This document shows, piece after piece, positions 1 to 8,279 of a stretch of 64,000 nt of DNA; position 1 is the stretch's first letter; every line of letters starts with the position of its first letter. The notes beneath the pieces are model-generated. The model was not told where the DNA came from. It saw nothing but the letters and a program-made list of their open reading frames with translations, and searched no databases. Source of the DNA: an uncultured bacterium. Lineage in GTDB: Bacteria; Bacillota; Clostridia; Lachnospirales; Lachnospiraceae. The position numbers and the translations under genes were made by a program. The stretch covers positions 1-64,000 of the forward strand of contig CAOKFN010000019.1 in NCBI GenBank assembly GCA_948467735.1, read 5' to 3'.

Positions 1-258
1 CGTTCAGAAATTTCCTTGGGCGCTCTACGGGCGGTTACTGTTTTTACGGCAATTTGTTCCGTAACCGCCCTTCCAGCGCCGTATTCCTGCAAGGGAATTT
101 CTGCACGCTTAAATCCGCGTTCAGAAATTTCCTTGGGCGCTCTACGGGCGGTTACTGTTTTTACGGCAATTTATTCCGTAACCGCCCTCCCAGCGCCGTA
201 ATTCTGCAAGAAAATTTCTGCACGCTTACACCTGCGTTCAGAAATTTCCTTGGGGCGC
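1..258. repeat. 117-bp tandem repeat, each unit a long imperfect palindrome
   Basis: Two full units (1-117 and 118-234) and the start of a third (from 235) differ at only a few positions. Within a unit, outer arms CAGAAATTTCCTTG and CAAGGGAATTTCTG pair, GCGCT pairs with AGCGC, and inner arms GGGCGGTTAC and GTAACCGCCC pair, leaving a loop of about 22 bases. Each unit could fold into one long hairpin, resembling a REP/BIME-type element. It lies downstream of acpP on the minus strand and reaches the window edge, so more copies may lie outside. No protein is supported; short open frames here are repeat artefacts. Confidence 0.9.
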
Positions 259-280
259 CGTATCCCGCATAAACGCAAAC

Positions 281-304
281 GAGCAGTCGCAAAGCGGACT
301 GCTC
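281..304 (-). terminator. Hairpin downstream of acpP
   Basis: Perfect 8-bp arms GAGCAGTC and GACTGCTC enclose an 8-base loop about 30 bp past the acpP stop on the minus strand. The downstream tract is only moderately T-rich, so it may be a weak terminator or an mRNA 3'-end stabiliser. Confidence 0.45.
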
Positions 305-333
305 TCTATGAAATCTTAAATATATGTTGAGCC

Positions 334-564
334 TTAGCTTAACGCACCCTTGATCAATTCTACAGCTTCTTCCACGGTAGAAATCTTTTCTGCCTTTTCA
401 GCGGGAATCTCAATATCGAATTCTTCCTCAATGCCCATGACAATCTGGAACACGTCCAGAGAATCTGCTCCCAAGTCATCTATAAAGGTCGTCTCCATGG
501 TAATTTCGTCCGGATCCACATTTAACACTTCCGCAATTACCTTTTTTAATTTTTCAAATTCCAT
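334..564 (-). CDS. acpP: Acyl carrier protein
   Basis: A 76-residue acidic protein of normal ACP length. The Ser of the GADSLD motif (near residue 35) is the site that receives 4'-phosphopantetheine; the surrounding four-helix ACP pattern (FIDDLGADSLDVFQIVM, then EFDIEIP) is intact. It carries growing acyl chains in type II fatty acid synthesis. It follows plsX by 23 bp and is presumably cotranscribed from the plsX promoter, coupling acyl-carrier supply to phospholipid synthesis. A phosphopantetheinyl transferase that could load such carriers is encoded at 61-62 kb, though an AcpS elsewhere is the usual partner. Confidence 0.97.
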   Translation of the reverse strand: MEFEKLKKVIAEVLNVDPDEITMETTFIDDLGADSLDVFQIVMGIEEEFDIEIPAEKAEKISTVEEAVELIKGALS

Positions 565-587
565 GCTGTTTCCTCCTTTCCTTCGTT

Positions 588-1589
588 TTACGGAACGATC
601 TGTTCCTTCATTTTTTCATTTATATTCTGTTCTTTAAATGCAATGCATTGCAGAATAGAATTCCTTATCTCCACCGCCTTGCTGCTTCCATGGGTCTTGA
701 CCACCAGTCCGTTCAGTCCCAGCAGCGGCGCTCCCCCGTACTCCTCCGTACTAAAGCTCTTCAAAGTCTGCTTTAATGCCGGCTTCACCAGCAGGGCGCC
801 TATTTTGCTCTTCAGACTGCTCATCATGCCCGCCTTAATCTTTCCAATCAATGCGTCGCTGACGCCCTCCAGCATCTTCAGAACAATATTTCCGGCAAAC
901 GCCTCGCACACAAGCACATCCGCCGCGCCCATAGGAATATCTCGGGCCTCAACATTACCAATAAAATGAATTCCATCACAATTCTTCAGAAGAGGATATG
1001 TCTCTTTGGTCAGGGCGTTGCCCTTTTCCTCTTCCACACCGATGTTCACCAACCCCACTCTGGGATGTTTGACGCCGATGACGCTCTCCATATAAATGCT
1101 TCCCATTTTGGCAAACTGCACCAGCTGGGACGGTTTTGCGTCCACGTTCGCCCCGCAGTCCAAAAGAAGGCTCACTCCGTTCATATTGGGGATAATGGGT
1201 GCTAAAGGCGGCCGCTCCACGCCCTTAATGCGGCCCACAATCACCTGCCCTCCCACCAATATGGCGCCTGTGCTTCCGGCAGATACCAGCGCGTCGCATT
1301 CCCCATCCTTTACCATGTACATGCATTTTACAATGGAAGAATCCCTCTTTGTTCGGATTGCCATCACCGGAGGTTCTCCTGTTTCAATGATTTCCTCCGC
1401 ATGAATAATTTCCAAACGCGCCGCATCATAATGATACTTCTTTAATTCTTCCTTTATTGCGGGTTCCCTGCCCGCCAGAAAAACTTTCACACGTTTATCT
1501 GCCGCTATGGCCTCCACCACGCCTTTTACGGTCTCCGCCGGCGCGTTGTCTCCGCCCATAGCATCCACAGCCACTCTAATCTCAGACAT
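588..1589 (-). CDS. plsX: Phosphate acyltransferase PlsX
   Basis: 333 residues, the usual family length. The N-terminus (IRVAVDAMGGDNAP) and internal GSTGA and NIG patterns are characteristic of PlsX, which converts acyl-ACP plus phosphate to acyl-phosphate, the acyl donor for PlsY in the first step of membrane phospholipid synthesis. It acts as a peripheral membrane enzyme. The ATG at 1589 has GGGAGA a few bases upstream. It precedes acpP and has a promoter-like sequence at 1641-1669, so plsX-acpP look like a unit separate from rpmF upstream. Confidence 0.97.
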   Translation of the reverse strand: MSEIRVAVDAMGGDNAPAETVKGVVEAIAADKRVKVFLAGREPAIKEELKKYHYDAARLEIIHAEEIIETGEPPVMAIRTKRDSSIVKCMYMVKDGECDALVSAGSTGAILVGGQVIVGRIKGVERPPLAPIIPNMNGVSLLLDCGANVDAKPSQLVQFAKMGSIYMESVIGVKHPRVGLVNIGVEEEKGNALTKETYPLLKNCDGIHFIGNVEARDIPMGAADVLVCEAFAGNIVLKMLEGVSDALIGKIKAGMMSSLKSKIGALLVKPALKQTLKSFSTEEYGGAPLLGLNGLVVKTHGSSKAVEIRNSILQCIAFKEQNINEKMKEQIVP

Positions 1590-1640
1590 CGATTTCTCCC
1601 GGTTTCAGCTGCTCTTGAAATTTATTAACTGCTTTCTTTT

Positions 1641-1669
1641 ACTATAATGTAACCTTGAGCAAAAATCAA
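1641..1669 (-). promoter_or_regulatory. Predicted promoter of plsX-acpP
   Basis: On the minus strand TTGATT and TATAGT are separated by 17 bp, about 50 bp upstream of the plsX ATG. It lies directly after the hairpin that follows rpmF, which fits a fresh transcription start for plsX-acpP. No FapR-like dyad was recognised. Confidence 0.6.
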
Positions 1670-1683
1670 GAATTTTTTTACAT

Positions 1684-1738
1684 GAAAAAGGCGCTCTTAA
1701 GAACGGGTTCCAAAATCCTTCCACATCCTTGAACGCCC
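1684..1738 (-). terminator. Predicted terminator after rpmF
   Basis: On the minus strand GGCGTTC and GAGCGCC form the base of an imperfect hairpin with a long upper part, followed by TTTTT. It sits 12 bp after the rpmF stop and before the plsX promoter. Confidence 0.55.
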
Positions 1739-1750
1739 TATGCGCACATC

Positions 1751-1933
1751 TTATTCACCCACACTGATAATCTGCTTCTTGTTGTATGAGCCACAAGCCT
1801 TGCAAACCCTATGGGGTGTCATAAGAGCGCCGCATTTGCTGCACTTTACCAGAGTAGGAGCACTCATTTTCCAGTTTGCTCTCCTCTTATCCCTTCTACT
1901 CTTGGAAGATTTATTCTTAGGACAAATAGACAT
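1751..1933 (-). CDS. rpmF: 50S ribosomal protein L32
   Basis: 60 residues. It starts MSICPKNKSSKSRRDKRRAN, the conserved basic N-terminus of L32, and has two zinc-binding pairs, CSKC and CKAC, so this is the zinc-containing (C+) form. It is a structural protein of the large ribosomal subunit. It follows the DUF177 gene by 2 bp, the standard arrangement across bacteria. Confidence 0.97.
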   Translation of the reverse strand: MSICPKNKSSKSRRDKRRANWKMSAPTLVKCSKCGALMTPHRVCKACGSYNKKQIISVGE

Positions 1934-1935
1934 TG

Positions 1936-2454
1936 TTACACCTCCTTATTCGCATTGAAAATATCTTGTATGGCTGCCATACGCGGATCCGGGACGAAGG
2001 TATCGCATCCACAGTCCCCCATATTCAGATTCCGCCCGCATTTCGGACATATTCCTTTACAGTCCTCCCGGCATAGAATCTTCGCAGGCCAGTTTACCAG
2101 AATCTCATTGTGTACAAAAGCCTCCACATCCAGCTGATAACCATCCATAAATCCTAAATCATCCGCTTCCGCATCTTCCGAGTCGGGAGAAGTCACCAGC
2201 CTGTCAAACTTTAACTCCATCCTTACAGGCACTTCTGTCAGACAGCGGTCACAGTTCGTCAGAAATGTAAGCTTTACCCCTCCTTCAATCCTCGCCCGGC
2301 CCCTGCCTGCATTGGCAAAGGTAAAACGCACGGGAGACTTGTCGGAAATCTCATAATTTCCCTGTCCGTTCCCATAGCTTGTCATCTCAAGGAGAATTTC
2401 CTCTTCCGTCCGCATGCCTTCGGATGTCAGCACATCGGATAAGTTTACTAACAT
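1936..2454 (-). CDS. DUF177 (YceD) family protein
   Basis: 172 residues with the family's cysteine pairs (NCDRC near the middle, then CREDC and CPKC before a GCDTF tail), suggesting metal binding. DUF177/YceD proteins are almost always encoded immediately before rpmF and are implicated in 23S rRNA accumulation; the exact activity is not settled. The gene has a consensus promoter at 2603-2631 and an unusual leader made of 18-bp repeats. In related clostridia ackA usually lies upstream; here ackA is 19 kb away. Confidence 0.9.
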   Translation of the reverse strand: MLVNLSDVLTSEGMRTEEEILLEMTSYGNGQGNYEISDKSPVRFTFANAGRGRARIEGGVKLTFLTNCDRCLTEVPVRMELKFDRLVTSPDSEDAEADDLGFMDGYQLDVEAFVHNEILVNWPAKILCREDCKGICPKCGRNLNMGDCGCDTFVPDPRMAAIQDIFNANKEV

Positions 2455-2481
2455 ATCGGCTCCTTTGGAATATCCTTATTT

Positions 2482-2586
2482 TATGAAATCCCCTTCTTCC
2501 ACAGAAGACTCTTCTATGAAAGGCTTTTCTTCCATGGAAAGCTCTTATTCCATAAAATCCTCTTATTCTATGGAACGCCCTTTTCC
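2482..2586. repeat. Degenerate 18-bp tandem repeats in the DUF177 leader
   Basis: About six units ending in TTC, with forms such as TATGAAAGGCTTTTCTTC and CATGGAAAGCTCTTATTC; one unit is shortened to 15 bp. They lie between the promoter (2603-2631) and the DUF177 start, so they should be transcribed as the 5' leader. A cleaner array of the same 18-bp type is found upstream of the sigma factor gene at 27172-27243. Confidence 0.8.
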
Positions 2587-2602
2587 ATTCACATACTTTT
2601 TG

Positions 2603-2631
2603 ATTATACCCAGAAATATCCTTTTTGTCAA
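2603..2631 (-). promoter_or_regulatory. Consensus promoter of DUF177-rpmF
   Basis: Perfect TTGACA, 17-bp spacer, TATAAT on the minus strand. Transcription would start near 2596 and give a leader of about 140 nt containing the 18-bp repeats. Confidence 0.85.
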
Positions 2632-2652
2632 CTATAATTTTGCGTTCCAAAG

Positions 2653-2846
2653 AAATTCTTGTAACAGTTCAGCCAGCCGATGTGAACAGCCGAAAATCGT
2701 GCTTGCACGAATTTTCGGCTGATTATATCAGCTGAGGGAACGCCGTCTTATGAACAAAGACAGCTGCGAAGCAGCGGAAAGCACCGTAGGTGCGGCTTTG
2801 TGAATGGCGTGGGCTGAACTGTAACAAATTCTTGTAACAGTTCAGC
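2653..2846. repeat. Intergenic element with a 21-bp direct repeat at both ends and internal hairpins
   Basis: The same 21-bp sequence (ending CTTGTAACAGTTCAGC) occurs at 2653-2673 and 2826-2846. Inside are a strong hairpin at 2687-2721 (CAGCCGAAAATCGTG paired with CACGAATTTTCGGCTG) and, at 2813-2846, GCTGAACTGT paired with ACAGTTCAGC. The right end overlaps the stop codon of the lipoprotein gene. The arrangement suggests a small non-coding mobile or duplicated element; either hairpin could also end transcription from the lipoprotein gene. Confidence 0.75.
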
Positions 2847-4803
2847 GGTTCTCTTCGAGGTACAGCTTCACCCTGTTCTGGATAACTCCGCATACTTCTT
2901 CCGCGCTCTTGTTACCGTTAAAGTACCAGTCGGCCTCGTCAAGAATGATATCAAGAATGGGCCCAATGTTGATCGGCGCAAACCGGGCGTCTTCCAGCAC
3001 GGCCCGGATTTCGTCATGGCGCTTCGGATCCACGATGTCCTGTTTCTCCTGAACACTGTAGCCGCTGACTTTGTTTACTTCGCTTTCCATGAAGCTTCCC
3101 AGTTCATCAAAAGCCTCCCTGCTGACAGGAAAACCGTTCCCGCCAGCCAGAGAAACGAATGACAAGTTTTTCTTTTGTATATCCCTGTCCAGCAGATAAC
3201 AGATGAAGGCCCACGCGCCATCCTTGTTTTGGGAGCTGCTGTTGACCGCCAAGGTACCGGTTCCAATCAGGAGCGCATGGGAGCCGTCGTCAAATAAAAA
3301 GCCCAGATTCACCCTGCCCTCCGCCGCCATTTTTTCATCACTGTCAAATCTGGCATAGCCCGAATGCGCCCATCCCGTAGAGACATTTTCCTCCGCAGGC
3401 GATCCGCCGTGCATCTCTGCGGCTTTCAGCATGTCTAAAAACAGCTTCCCCGTAAAGTCGCAGCTTCCCCTCTCCCAATCGACCATTCCCCACAGATTCT
3501 CCGACCCCCTGAGCAGATAGTTCAAAATCCAGTCCGAGGGCCAGAGCCATTTTTTCTCTCCCTGATAGTCCAGCATGGCCGCCACCAGCGTCTCCACATC
3601 CGGAACCTCCCTGCCTCCCAGCACCTCCTCGTCGATCCATATGGCAGAGGGGCTGAATTTCGTCTCCACGCCGTATATTTTCCCGTCATATGCCCAGTGT
3701 TCAAACGCCGCCGGAAAGAAATCCTCCTTCCGCGTCCCGGTGTTCTCGAGATACGGCGTCAGATCCTCCAGCGTCCCGTTCCGGATATATCCCATGACAT
3801 CAGGCATAGCGTCCGAAGCGATGATGTCCGCTCCCCTGCCTGCGGACAGCTCGATTCCTGTCCGCAGGCGGAAATCGGAAATATTCTCACCGTCGCCGCC
3901 CTCCTCCAGCACCACATAATACTCCTCACTCGAGCGATTGAAGTCATAGACATGATTCTTGAGCATGTAATCAACGTCCCAGTCTCTGAGAACCACGACC
4001 TTCCGCATCTCGCTGACGTCCGCCGCCCGCAGAATTTCCCGCGCATCCACCTTTAGAATCTCCGCTCCGCCCTCCTCCGACAGCCGAAAGCTGTCAGCGC
4101 TTTCCAGCCTGTAGGAGAGCGCGGTGAAGTTCATGATCATGGTCGTGCTTCCGTTATTCAAGTTCAAGCGCCAGATGCCCTCGCTGTTCAGCAGCAGCAG
4201 GCCGTCTTCGTCGGCACTGATGCTGCCGTATATATTCTTCAGTCCGACGTCCTTTTCCGTTACGACGCCCGTCTTTGCATCCATCTCCGCGATCCTTGAG
4301 TACCTGCCGCTGTCCGGCGGCAGAAGCAGCCATATCCTGCCGTCCGGACTCTGGCAGATGCCCGATATTTTAATTTTCGTTCGAAAGAGGATGTTCCCTT
4401 CTCCGTCAAGCCCTGCCAGCTCTTCCGAATTCCAGAAGTACAGGTTTCCGCTCCGATCCAGCCAGCCTGTTCCCCTGCGGAATTCCTGCGGCATATCCTG
4501 ATACAGCAGCTCGCTGCTTCCGTCTTCATGGCTCAAGTAGACGTCCACCGTCATTCCGCCGTCATTCGGCTTCGATTCCGACCAGAGCCGCACTGCCTCG
4601 TCTCCATGGAACTGTCTGCCAAGAGACAGCCACCCCGTCTTCCAGCCCTCCGCCTGCAGGTACTCCTGCACCTCAACTTCCATCATATAGTAATGCTTCT
4701 GCTGTGAATCGTCCCTGCCGCAGCCCACAGACGCAGCAATGCACAGCACAAATGCCGCCAGCAGTGCGGCGGCCGACTTTCCCCGGCATGCTTTATTCTT
4801 CAT
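2842..4803 (-). CDS. Solute-binding lipoprotein with N-terminal propeller-like region
   Basis: 653 residues from the ATG at 4803, which has GGGAGG upstream; an in-frame ATG 42 bp earlier lacks such a site. The N-terminus has basic residues, a hydrophobic stretch and a Cys (ASVGCGRD), consistent with a lipoprotein signal. Residues of about 90-280 contain repeated DG/SGN and W/L motifs that resemble beta-propeller blades (inference). The C-terminal half resembles family 1 extracellular solute-binding proteins (LEDLTPYLE, DGKIYGVE, WIDEEVL, WAFICYLL). No permease or ATPase gene is adjacent, so it is an orphan binding protein or sensor. Substrate unknown. The last codon and stop lie in the repeat element at 2653-2846. 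Confidence 0.8.
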   Translation of the reverse strand: MKNKACRGKSAAALLAAFVLCIAASVGCGRDDSQQKHYYMMEVEVQEYLQAEGWKTGWLSLGRQFHGDEAVRLWSESKPNDGGMTVDVYLSHEDGSSELLYQDMPQEFRRGTGWLDRSGNLYFWNSEELAGLDGEGNILFRTKIKISGICQSPDGRIWLLLPPDSGRYSRIAEMDAKTGVVTEKDVGLKNIYGSISADEDGLLLLNSEGIWRLNLNNGSTTMIMNFTALSYRLESADSFRLSEEGGAEILKVDAREILRAADVSEMRKVVVLRDWDVDYMLKNHVYDFNRSSEEYYVVLEEGGDGENISDFRLRTGIELSAGRGADIIASDAMPDVMGYIRNGTLEDLTPYLENTGTRKEDFFPAAFEHWAYDGKIYGVETKFSPSAIWIDEEVLGGREVPDVETLVAAMLDYQGEKKWLWPSDWILNYLLRGSENLWGMVDWERGSCDFTGKLFLDMLKAAEMHGGSPAEENVSTGWAHSGYARFDSDEKMAAEGRVNLGFLFDDGSHALLIGTGTLAVNSSSQNKDGAWAFICYLLDRDIQKKNLSFVSLAGGNGFPVSREAFDELGSFMESEVNKVSGYSVQEKQDIVDPKRHDEIRAVLEDARFAPINIGPILDIILDEADWYFNGNKSAEEVCGVIQNRVKLYLEENR

Positions 4804-4876
4804 GGAATCCTCCCTGCTATAAGCGCCCGGCGTGCTTTGACTCATTCCGCCGGGAATGTTTCGGAATCTACATCAT

Positions 4877-4902
4877 AAAAAGGGGAGACCTATATCCCCC
4901 CT
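4877..4902 (-). terminator. Predicted terminator after the small secreted protein gene
   Basis: On the minus strand GGGG and CCCC arms with a loop of about ten bases are followed by TTTTT, about 45 bp beyond the stop of the gene at 4946. Confidence 0.6.
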
Positions 4903-4945
4903 TCCGCCGCTTCCATAAAATGGACTGATTAACTTCTGCCGCTTA

Positions 4946-5296
4946 TCAATGATAGTAATATGTATAGCCGCACCTTCCGCACTCTTCTGCCCAGCAGTTT
5001 TCCACCGAATCCCAATATTCGACGATATCATGGTTTTCCCGTCCTGTTTTTTCCCACATTCCAGATAATTCCGAGCAGTAAACACACTCATACTCATATA
5101 TCACATACACATCATGCACACTGTCATCATAAATCTCATATCTCTCATATTTGTTTACTAATTGTTTGTGTGTGTGCGCACATTCCGCTCTCTCTCCGCT
5201 GTTTCCTGCCACCGAGGTCAGAACGCAGGAAAAAAGCAGCCCCGCGCACATCAAACCTGACAGTCCCAACCCAATCTTCTTACATTTTCCGCTCAT
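4946..5296 (-). CDS. Small secreted Cys-rich protein of unknown function
   Basis: 116 residues. The N-terminus (MSGKCKKIGLGLSG followed by a hydrophobic segment to about residue 30) looks like a signal peptide. The mature part is acidic and Tyr-rich with Cys pairs (CVYC, ECGRCGY) that could bind metal or form disulfides. AAAGGAGA precedes the ATG, and a consensus promoter lies 150 bp upstream, so it is probably expressed alone. I do not recognise the family. Confidence 0.7.
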   Translation of the reverse strand: MSGKCKKIGLGLSGLMCAGLLFSCVLTSVAGNSGERAECAHTHKQLVNKYERYEIYDDSVHDVYVIYEYECVYCSELSGMWEKTGRENHDIVEYWDSVENCWAEECGRCGYTYYYH

Positions 5297-5440
5297 TTGT
5301 TTCTCCTTTCTTTCAACACACCAGCATCCGTCAAAATACCCCTTTTATAAAAGCTGCTGAATTCCCCTGATGTATTGATAGAAAGTCTGTTTGCATGACA
5401 ATCAATTAACCGCATCTATTTCTACATCAGCGTCTTATAT

Positions 5441-5469
5441 ATTATATATTATTCCATATCCACTGTCAA
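5441..5469 (-). promoter_or_regulatory. Consensus promoter of the small secreted protein gene
   Basis: TTGACA, 17 bp, TATAAT on the minus strand, in a strongly AT-rich stretch. Confidence 0.8.
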
Positions 5470-5812
5470 TGTACGTTTCCCTTTCGTCACGGGAATCAAT
5501 TTTGAGTCAATTTTGTGAATAAACATACAGGATTCTGTATAAATGCAATTTCTCAGAGGAAAAAATTATACAAAGCTTATGAAACTGCTATATAAATCAC
5601 AAGTATATCAGGCAATTATGAATTTTTATGCTGAAATTGATTTCCGTACCCTTTCGTCAGAATAAACTTATAAATTGTTATTACAACCAAGCACCAAAAA
5701 GTGCTGTTTATAAATTATGAAGAGATGACCTATTTTTCGATGGATTCACCTTTCGATTCTAGGATGGTTGACTTGCTATAAACGTTTTTAAAACGATTAT
5801 AGCAAAGATGGT
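5470..5812. other. AT-rich intergenic region, no gene recognised
   Basis: About 340 bp clearly more AT-rich than the surroundings, without a credible reading frame or ribosome binding site. It contains a dyad GCTATAA and TTATAGC around 5775-5803. Function not determined; it separates two convergent-free minus-strand units. Confidence 0.5.
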
Positions 5813-5847
5813 CAAAAAAAGAGAATGGGGAAAGCCCACATTCTCTT
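5813..5847 (-). terminator. Terminator of the trp operon
   Basis: On the minus strand AGAGAATGTGGG and CCCCATTCTCT pair around a TTT-type loop and are followed by a run of seven T. It lies about 70 bp after the DUF2200 gene and is the first strong terminator after trpA. Confidence 0.85.
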
Positions 5848-5913
5848 AACATTTTTGTAACTTTATAAATTCCTGCCCTTTATCTGCTTTCCGCAGTAAT
5901 CCAGCAGAAACCG

Positions 5914-6264
5914 CTATTTCCGCAGAATTTTATCCATGGCCTTTCCTTTGGCAAGTTCGTCAATCAGCTTATCCAAATAACGGATTTCCCGCATCAAGGG
6001 TTCTTCCACCTCCTCAACCCTTACGCCGCAGACCACGCCTTTTATCAGCCCTCTGTTCTCGTTAGGCTTCGGAGCATTCCGAAAGAAAACTTCATAGCTG
6101 ACCTCCTTTTCCAGCGCCTCTTCCAGTCCTGCATGGTCGTAACCCGTAAGCCACCGAATCACCTCATCCACTTCCTCCTTTGTCCGTCCCTTTTTTACGG
6201 CCTTGTTCACAAGAAGAGGATACACTTTCGAAAAGCTCATTTGATATATCTTATTAGGTTCCAT
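5914..6264 (-). CDS. DUF2200 domain protein
   Basis: 116 residues matching DUF2200: IYQMSFSKVYPLLVNKAVKKG near the start, VIRWLTGYD in the middle, and REIRYLDKLIDELAKGKAMDKILRK at the end. The function of this family is not known. It begins 28 bp after trpA with no terminator between, so it is likely the last gene of the trp transcript. Confidence 0.88.
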   Translation of the reverse strand: MEPNKIYQMSFSKVYPLLVNKAVKKGRTKEEVDEVIRWLTGYDHAGLEEALEKEVSYEVFFRNAPKPNENRGLIKGVVCGVRVEEVEEPLMREIRYLDKLIDELAKGKAMDKILRK

Positions 6265-6292
6265 ATCATCCTTTCAAATATGCATTGATATT

Positions 6293-7093
6293 CTATACGC
6301 CCGCCACCGCATCCTTCATCGCTTTCACATAATCATACAGCTCCGGCCCTGCCTCCGCCCCATGCTTGGCAATGATTTTCACAATGGCGCTGCCCACGAT
6401 AACCCCATCCGACACCTTCGCCATGGCCGCCGCCTGCTCCGGCGTGCTGATGCCAAAGCCGATGGCGCAGGGCACATCCGACGCCTTGCGGATGCTCTCC
6501 ACAATCGCCCCCAAATCCGTCTTAATCTCGCTTCGGACGCCGGTGACGCCCATGGAGGATACCACATAGATAAATCCCTTGGCCTCACGGGCAATTTCCT
6601 GAATCCTGCTCTCCGAGGTAGGCGCGATCATGGAAATCAGCGCCACATGATGAGCGTCGGCAGGCCCCTCCATCTCCTCCTTTTCCTCGAAGGGAAGATC
6701 GGGGACAATGATCGCATCCACTCCCATCTCCTCGCATTTGGCAAAAAATCTGTCATAGCCATAATGGAACACTGGGTTTGCATAGGTCATAAAGGCAAGA
6801 GGAACCTGCGACCGTTCCCTGACCTTTCTCACAATCTCAAAAACGCCGTCGGTGGTCATGCCGCCTTTTAACGCCCGAAGATTTGCGTCCTGAATCACCA
6901 CTCCCTCCGCAGTTGGGTCGGAAAAAGGAATGCCGATCTCTATCAAGTCCGCCCCTGCCCGCTCCATGGCAAGAATATACTCCACCGAAAGCTCCGCCGA
7001 CGGATCTCCCGCGGTCAAAAACGGGATAAACGCTTTCCCGTTTGGCGTGTCAAATACTTTTTTCAGCTTATTTTCTCTTAAATGATTATTCAT
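6293..7093 (-). CDS. trpA: Tryptophan synthase alpha chain
   Basis: 266 residues. ADLIEIGIPFSDPTAEG contains the catalytic Glu, and FMTYANPV and the phosphate-binding GFGIS loop are present. It cleaves indole-3-glycerol phosphate to indole, which passes to TrpB. The chosen ATG at 7093 overlaps the trpB stop by 8 bp and has a GGGGGG stretch 10 bp upstream; the longer frame to 7132 would read through trpB coding sequence without a better site. The overlap suggests translational coupling of the two subunits. Confidence 0.97.
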   Translation of the reverse strand: MNNHLRENKLKKVFDTPNGKAFIPFLTAGDPSAELSVEYILAMERAGADLIEIGIPFSDPTAEGVVIQDANLRALKGGMTTDGVFEIVRKVRERSQVPLAFMTYANPVFHYGYDRFFAKCEEMGVDAIIVPDLPFEEKEEMEGPADAHHVALISMIAPTSESRIQEIAREAKGFIYVVSSMGVTGVRSEIKTDLGAIVESIRKASDVPCAIGFGISTPEQAAAMAKVSDGVIVGSAIVKIIAKHGAEAGPELYDYVKAMKDAVAGV

Positions 7094-8270
7094 GAATATC
7101 CACCCCCCTGTATCTTGCGATTGCCGCCACATCCTTATCCCCCCGCCCGGAGAGACAGACGATAATGCTCTGATCCGGCGAGTAGTTTTTCGCTATTTTC
7201 ATCACATGGGCCACCGCATGGGCGCTCTCGATGGCGCAGATGATGCCCTCCATTCTGGCAATATACTCGAAGGCCTCCACCGCCTCGTCATCCGTCACCG
7301 GTACATACTTCGCCCTGCCGATATCATGCAGATAAGCATGCTCCGGCCCGATGCCCGGATAATCCAGCCCGGCGGAAATGGAATATACCGGCGCGATCTG
7401 CCCGTTGGCGTCCTGACAGAAATAGGACTTCATTCCATGGAAAATGCCGAGGCGGCCCGTAGCAATGGTGGCGGCCGTCTGCGCCGTGTCCACGCCCCTG
7501 CCCGCCGCCTCGCAGCCAATCAGCTCCACCTCTTTGTCCTGAATAAAGTTATAAAACGCCCCCATGGAATTGCTGCCGCCTCCTACACAGGCAGCCACCG
7601 CCGCAGGCAGCTTCCCCTCCTTCTCCAGAATCTGCGCCTTTGCCTCACGGCTGATGACGCTCTGAAAATCCCTGACAATCATGGGAAACGGATGCGGCCC
7701 CATGACGGAGCCCAATACGTAGAGAGTGTCGTTTACCCTGTTGGTCCACTCCCTCATACATTCACTGACCGCATCCTTCAAGGTCTGTGTGCCAGACAGG
7801 ACCGGATGCACCTTTGCGCCCAAAAGCTCCATCCGGTACACATTCAAGGCCTGCCGCTTCGTATCCTCCTTTCCCATGAAAATCTCACACTCCATCCCCA
7901 TCAAAGCCGCCGCCGTAGCCGTGGCAACGCCGTGCTGTCCCGCGCCCGTCTCCGCGATAATGCGGGTCTTGCCCATTTTCTTGGCCAAAAGCGCCTGCCC
8001 CAGCACATTATTGATTTTGTGGGAACCGGTATGGTTTAAATCTTCTCTCTTTAAATAAATCTTTGCGCCGCCCAAGTCCTTCGTCATCTTCTCCGCATAG
8101 TACAGCAGGGAAGGCCTGCCGGAATATTCCCTGTTTAACGTATCCAGCTCCTTCTGAAACTCAGGATCCTTCTTATAATGTTCATAACATTCCTCCAAAT
8201 GAATCAATTCGTTCATCAATGTCTCGGAAATATATTGACCGCCGTGTATGCCATAACGCCCTTTTCTCAT
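7086..8270 (-). CDS. trpB: Tryptophan synthase beta chain
   Basis: 394 residues, normal for TrpB1. The PLP lysine is in REDLNHTGSHKINN, followed by AETGAGQHGVATAT and the GGGSN phosphate loop. It condenses indole and serine to tryptophan. AGGAGA lies 7 bp upstream of the ATG. The 5' side of the gene is occupied by a 146-bp tandem repeat whose end supplies the ribosome-binding region. Confidence 0.98.
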   Translation of the reverse strand: MRKGRYGIHGGQYISETLMNELIHLEECYEHYKKDPEFQKELDTLNREYSGRPSLLYYAEKMTKDLGGAKIYLKREDLNHTGSHKINNVLGQALLAKKMGKTRIIAETGAGQHGVATATAAALMGMECEIFMGKEDTKRQALNVYRMELLGAKVHPVLSGTQTLKDAVSECMREWTNRVNDTLYVLGSVMGPHPFPMIVRDFQSVISREAKAQILEKEGKLPAAVAACVGGGSNSMGAFYNFIQDKEVELIGCEAAGRGVDTAQTAATIATGRLGIFHGMKSYFCQDANGQIAPVYSISAGLDYPGIGPEHAYLHDIGRAKYVPVTDDEAVEAFEYIARMEGIICAIESAHAVAHVMKIAKNYSPDQSIIVCLSGRGDKDVAAIARYRGVDIHE

Positions 8271-8279
8271 TTTATTCTT

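Noticed and set aside
1..272. Short plus-strand frames in the first 270 bp
   Set aside because: They only translate the 117-bp palindromic repeat.
2387..2650. Minus-strand frame with AFHGR-like repeats
   Set aside because: It is the translation of the 18-bp leader repeats and overlaps the DUF177 gene in another frame.
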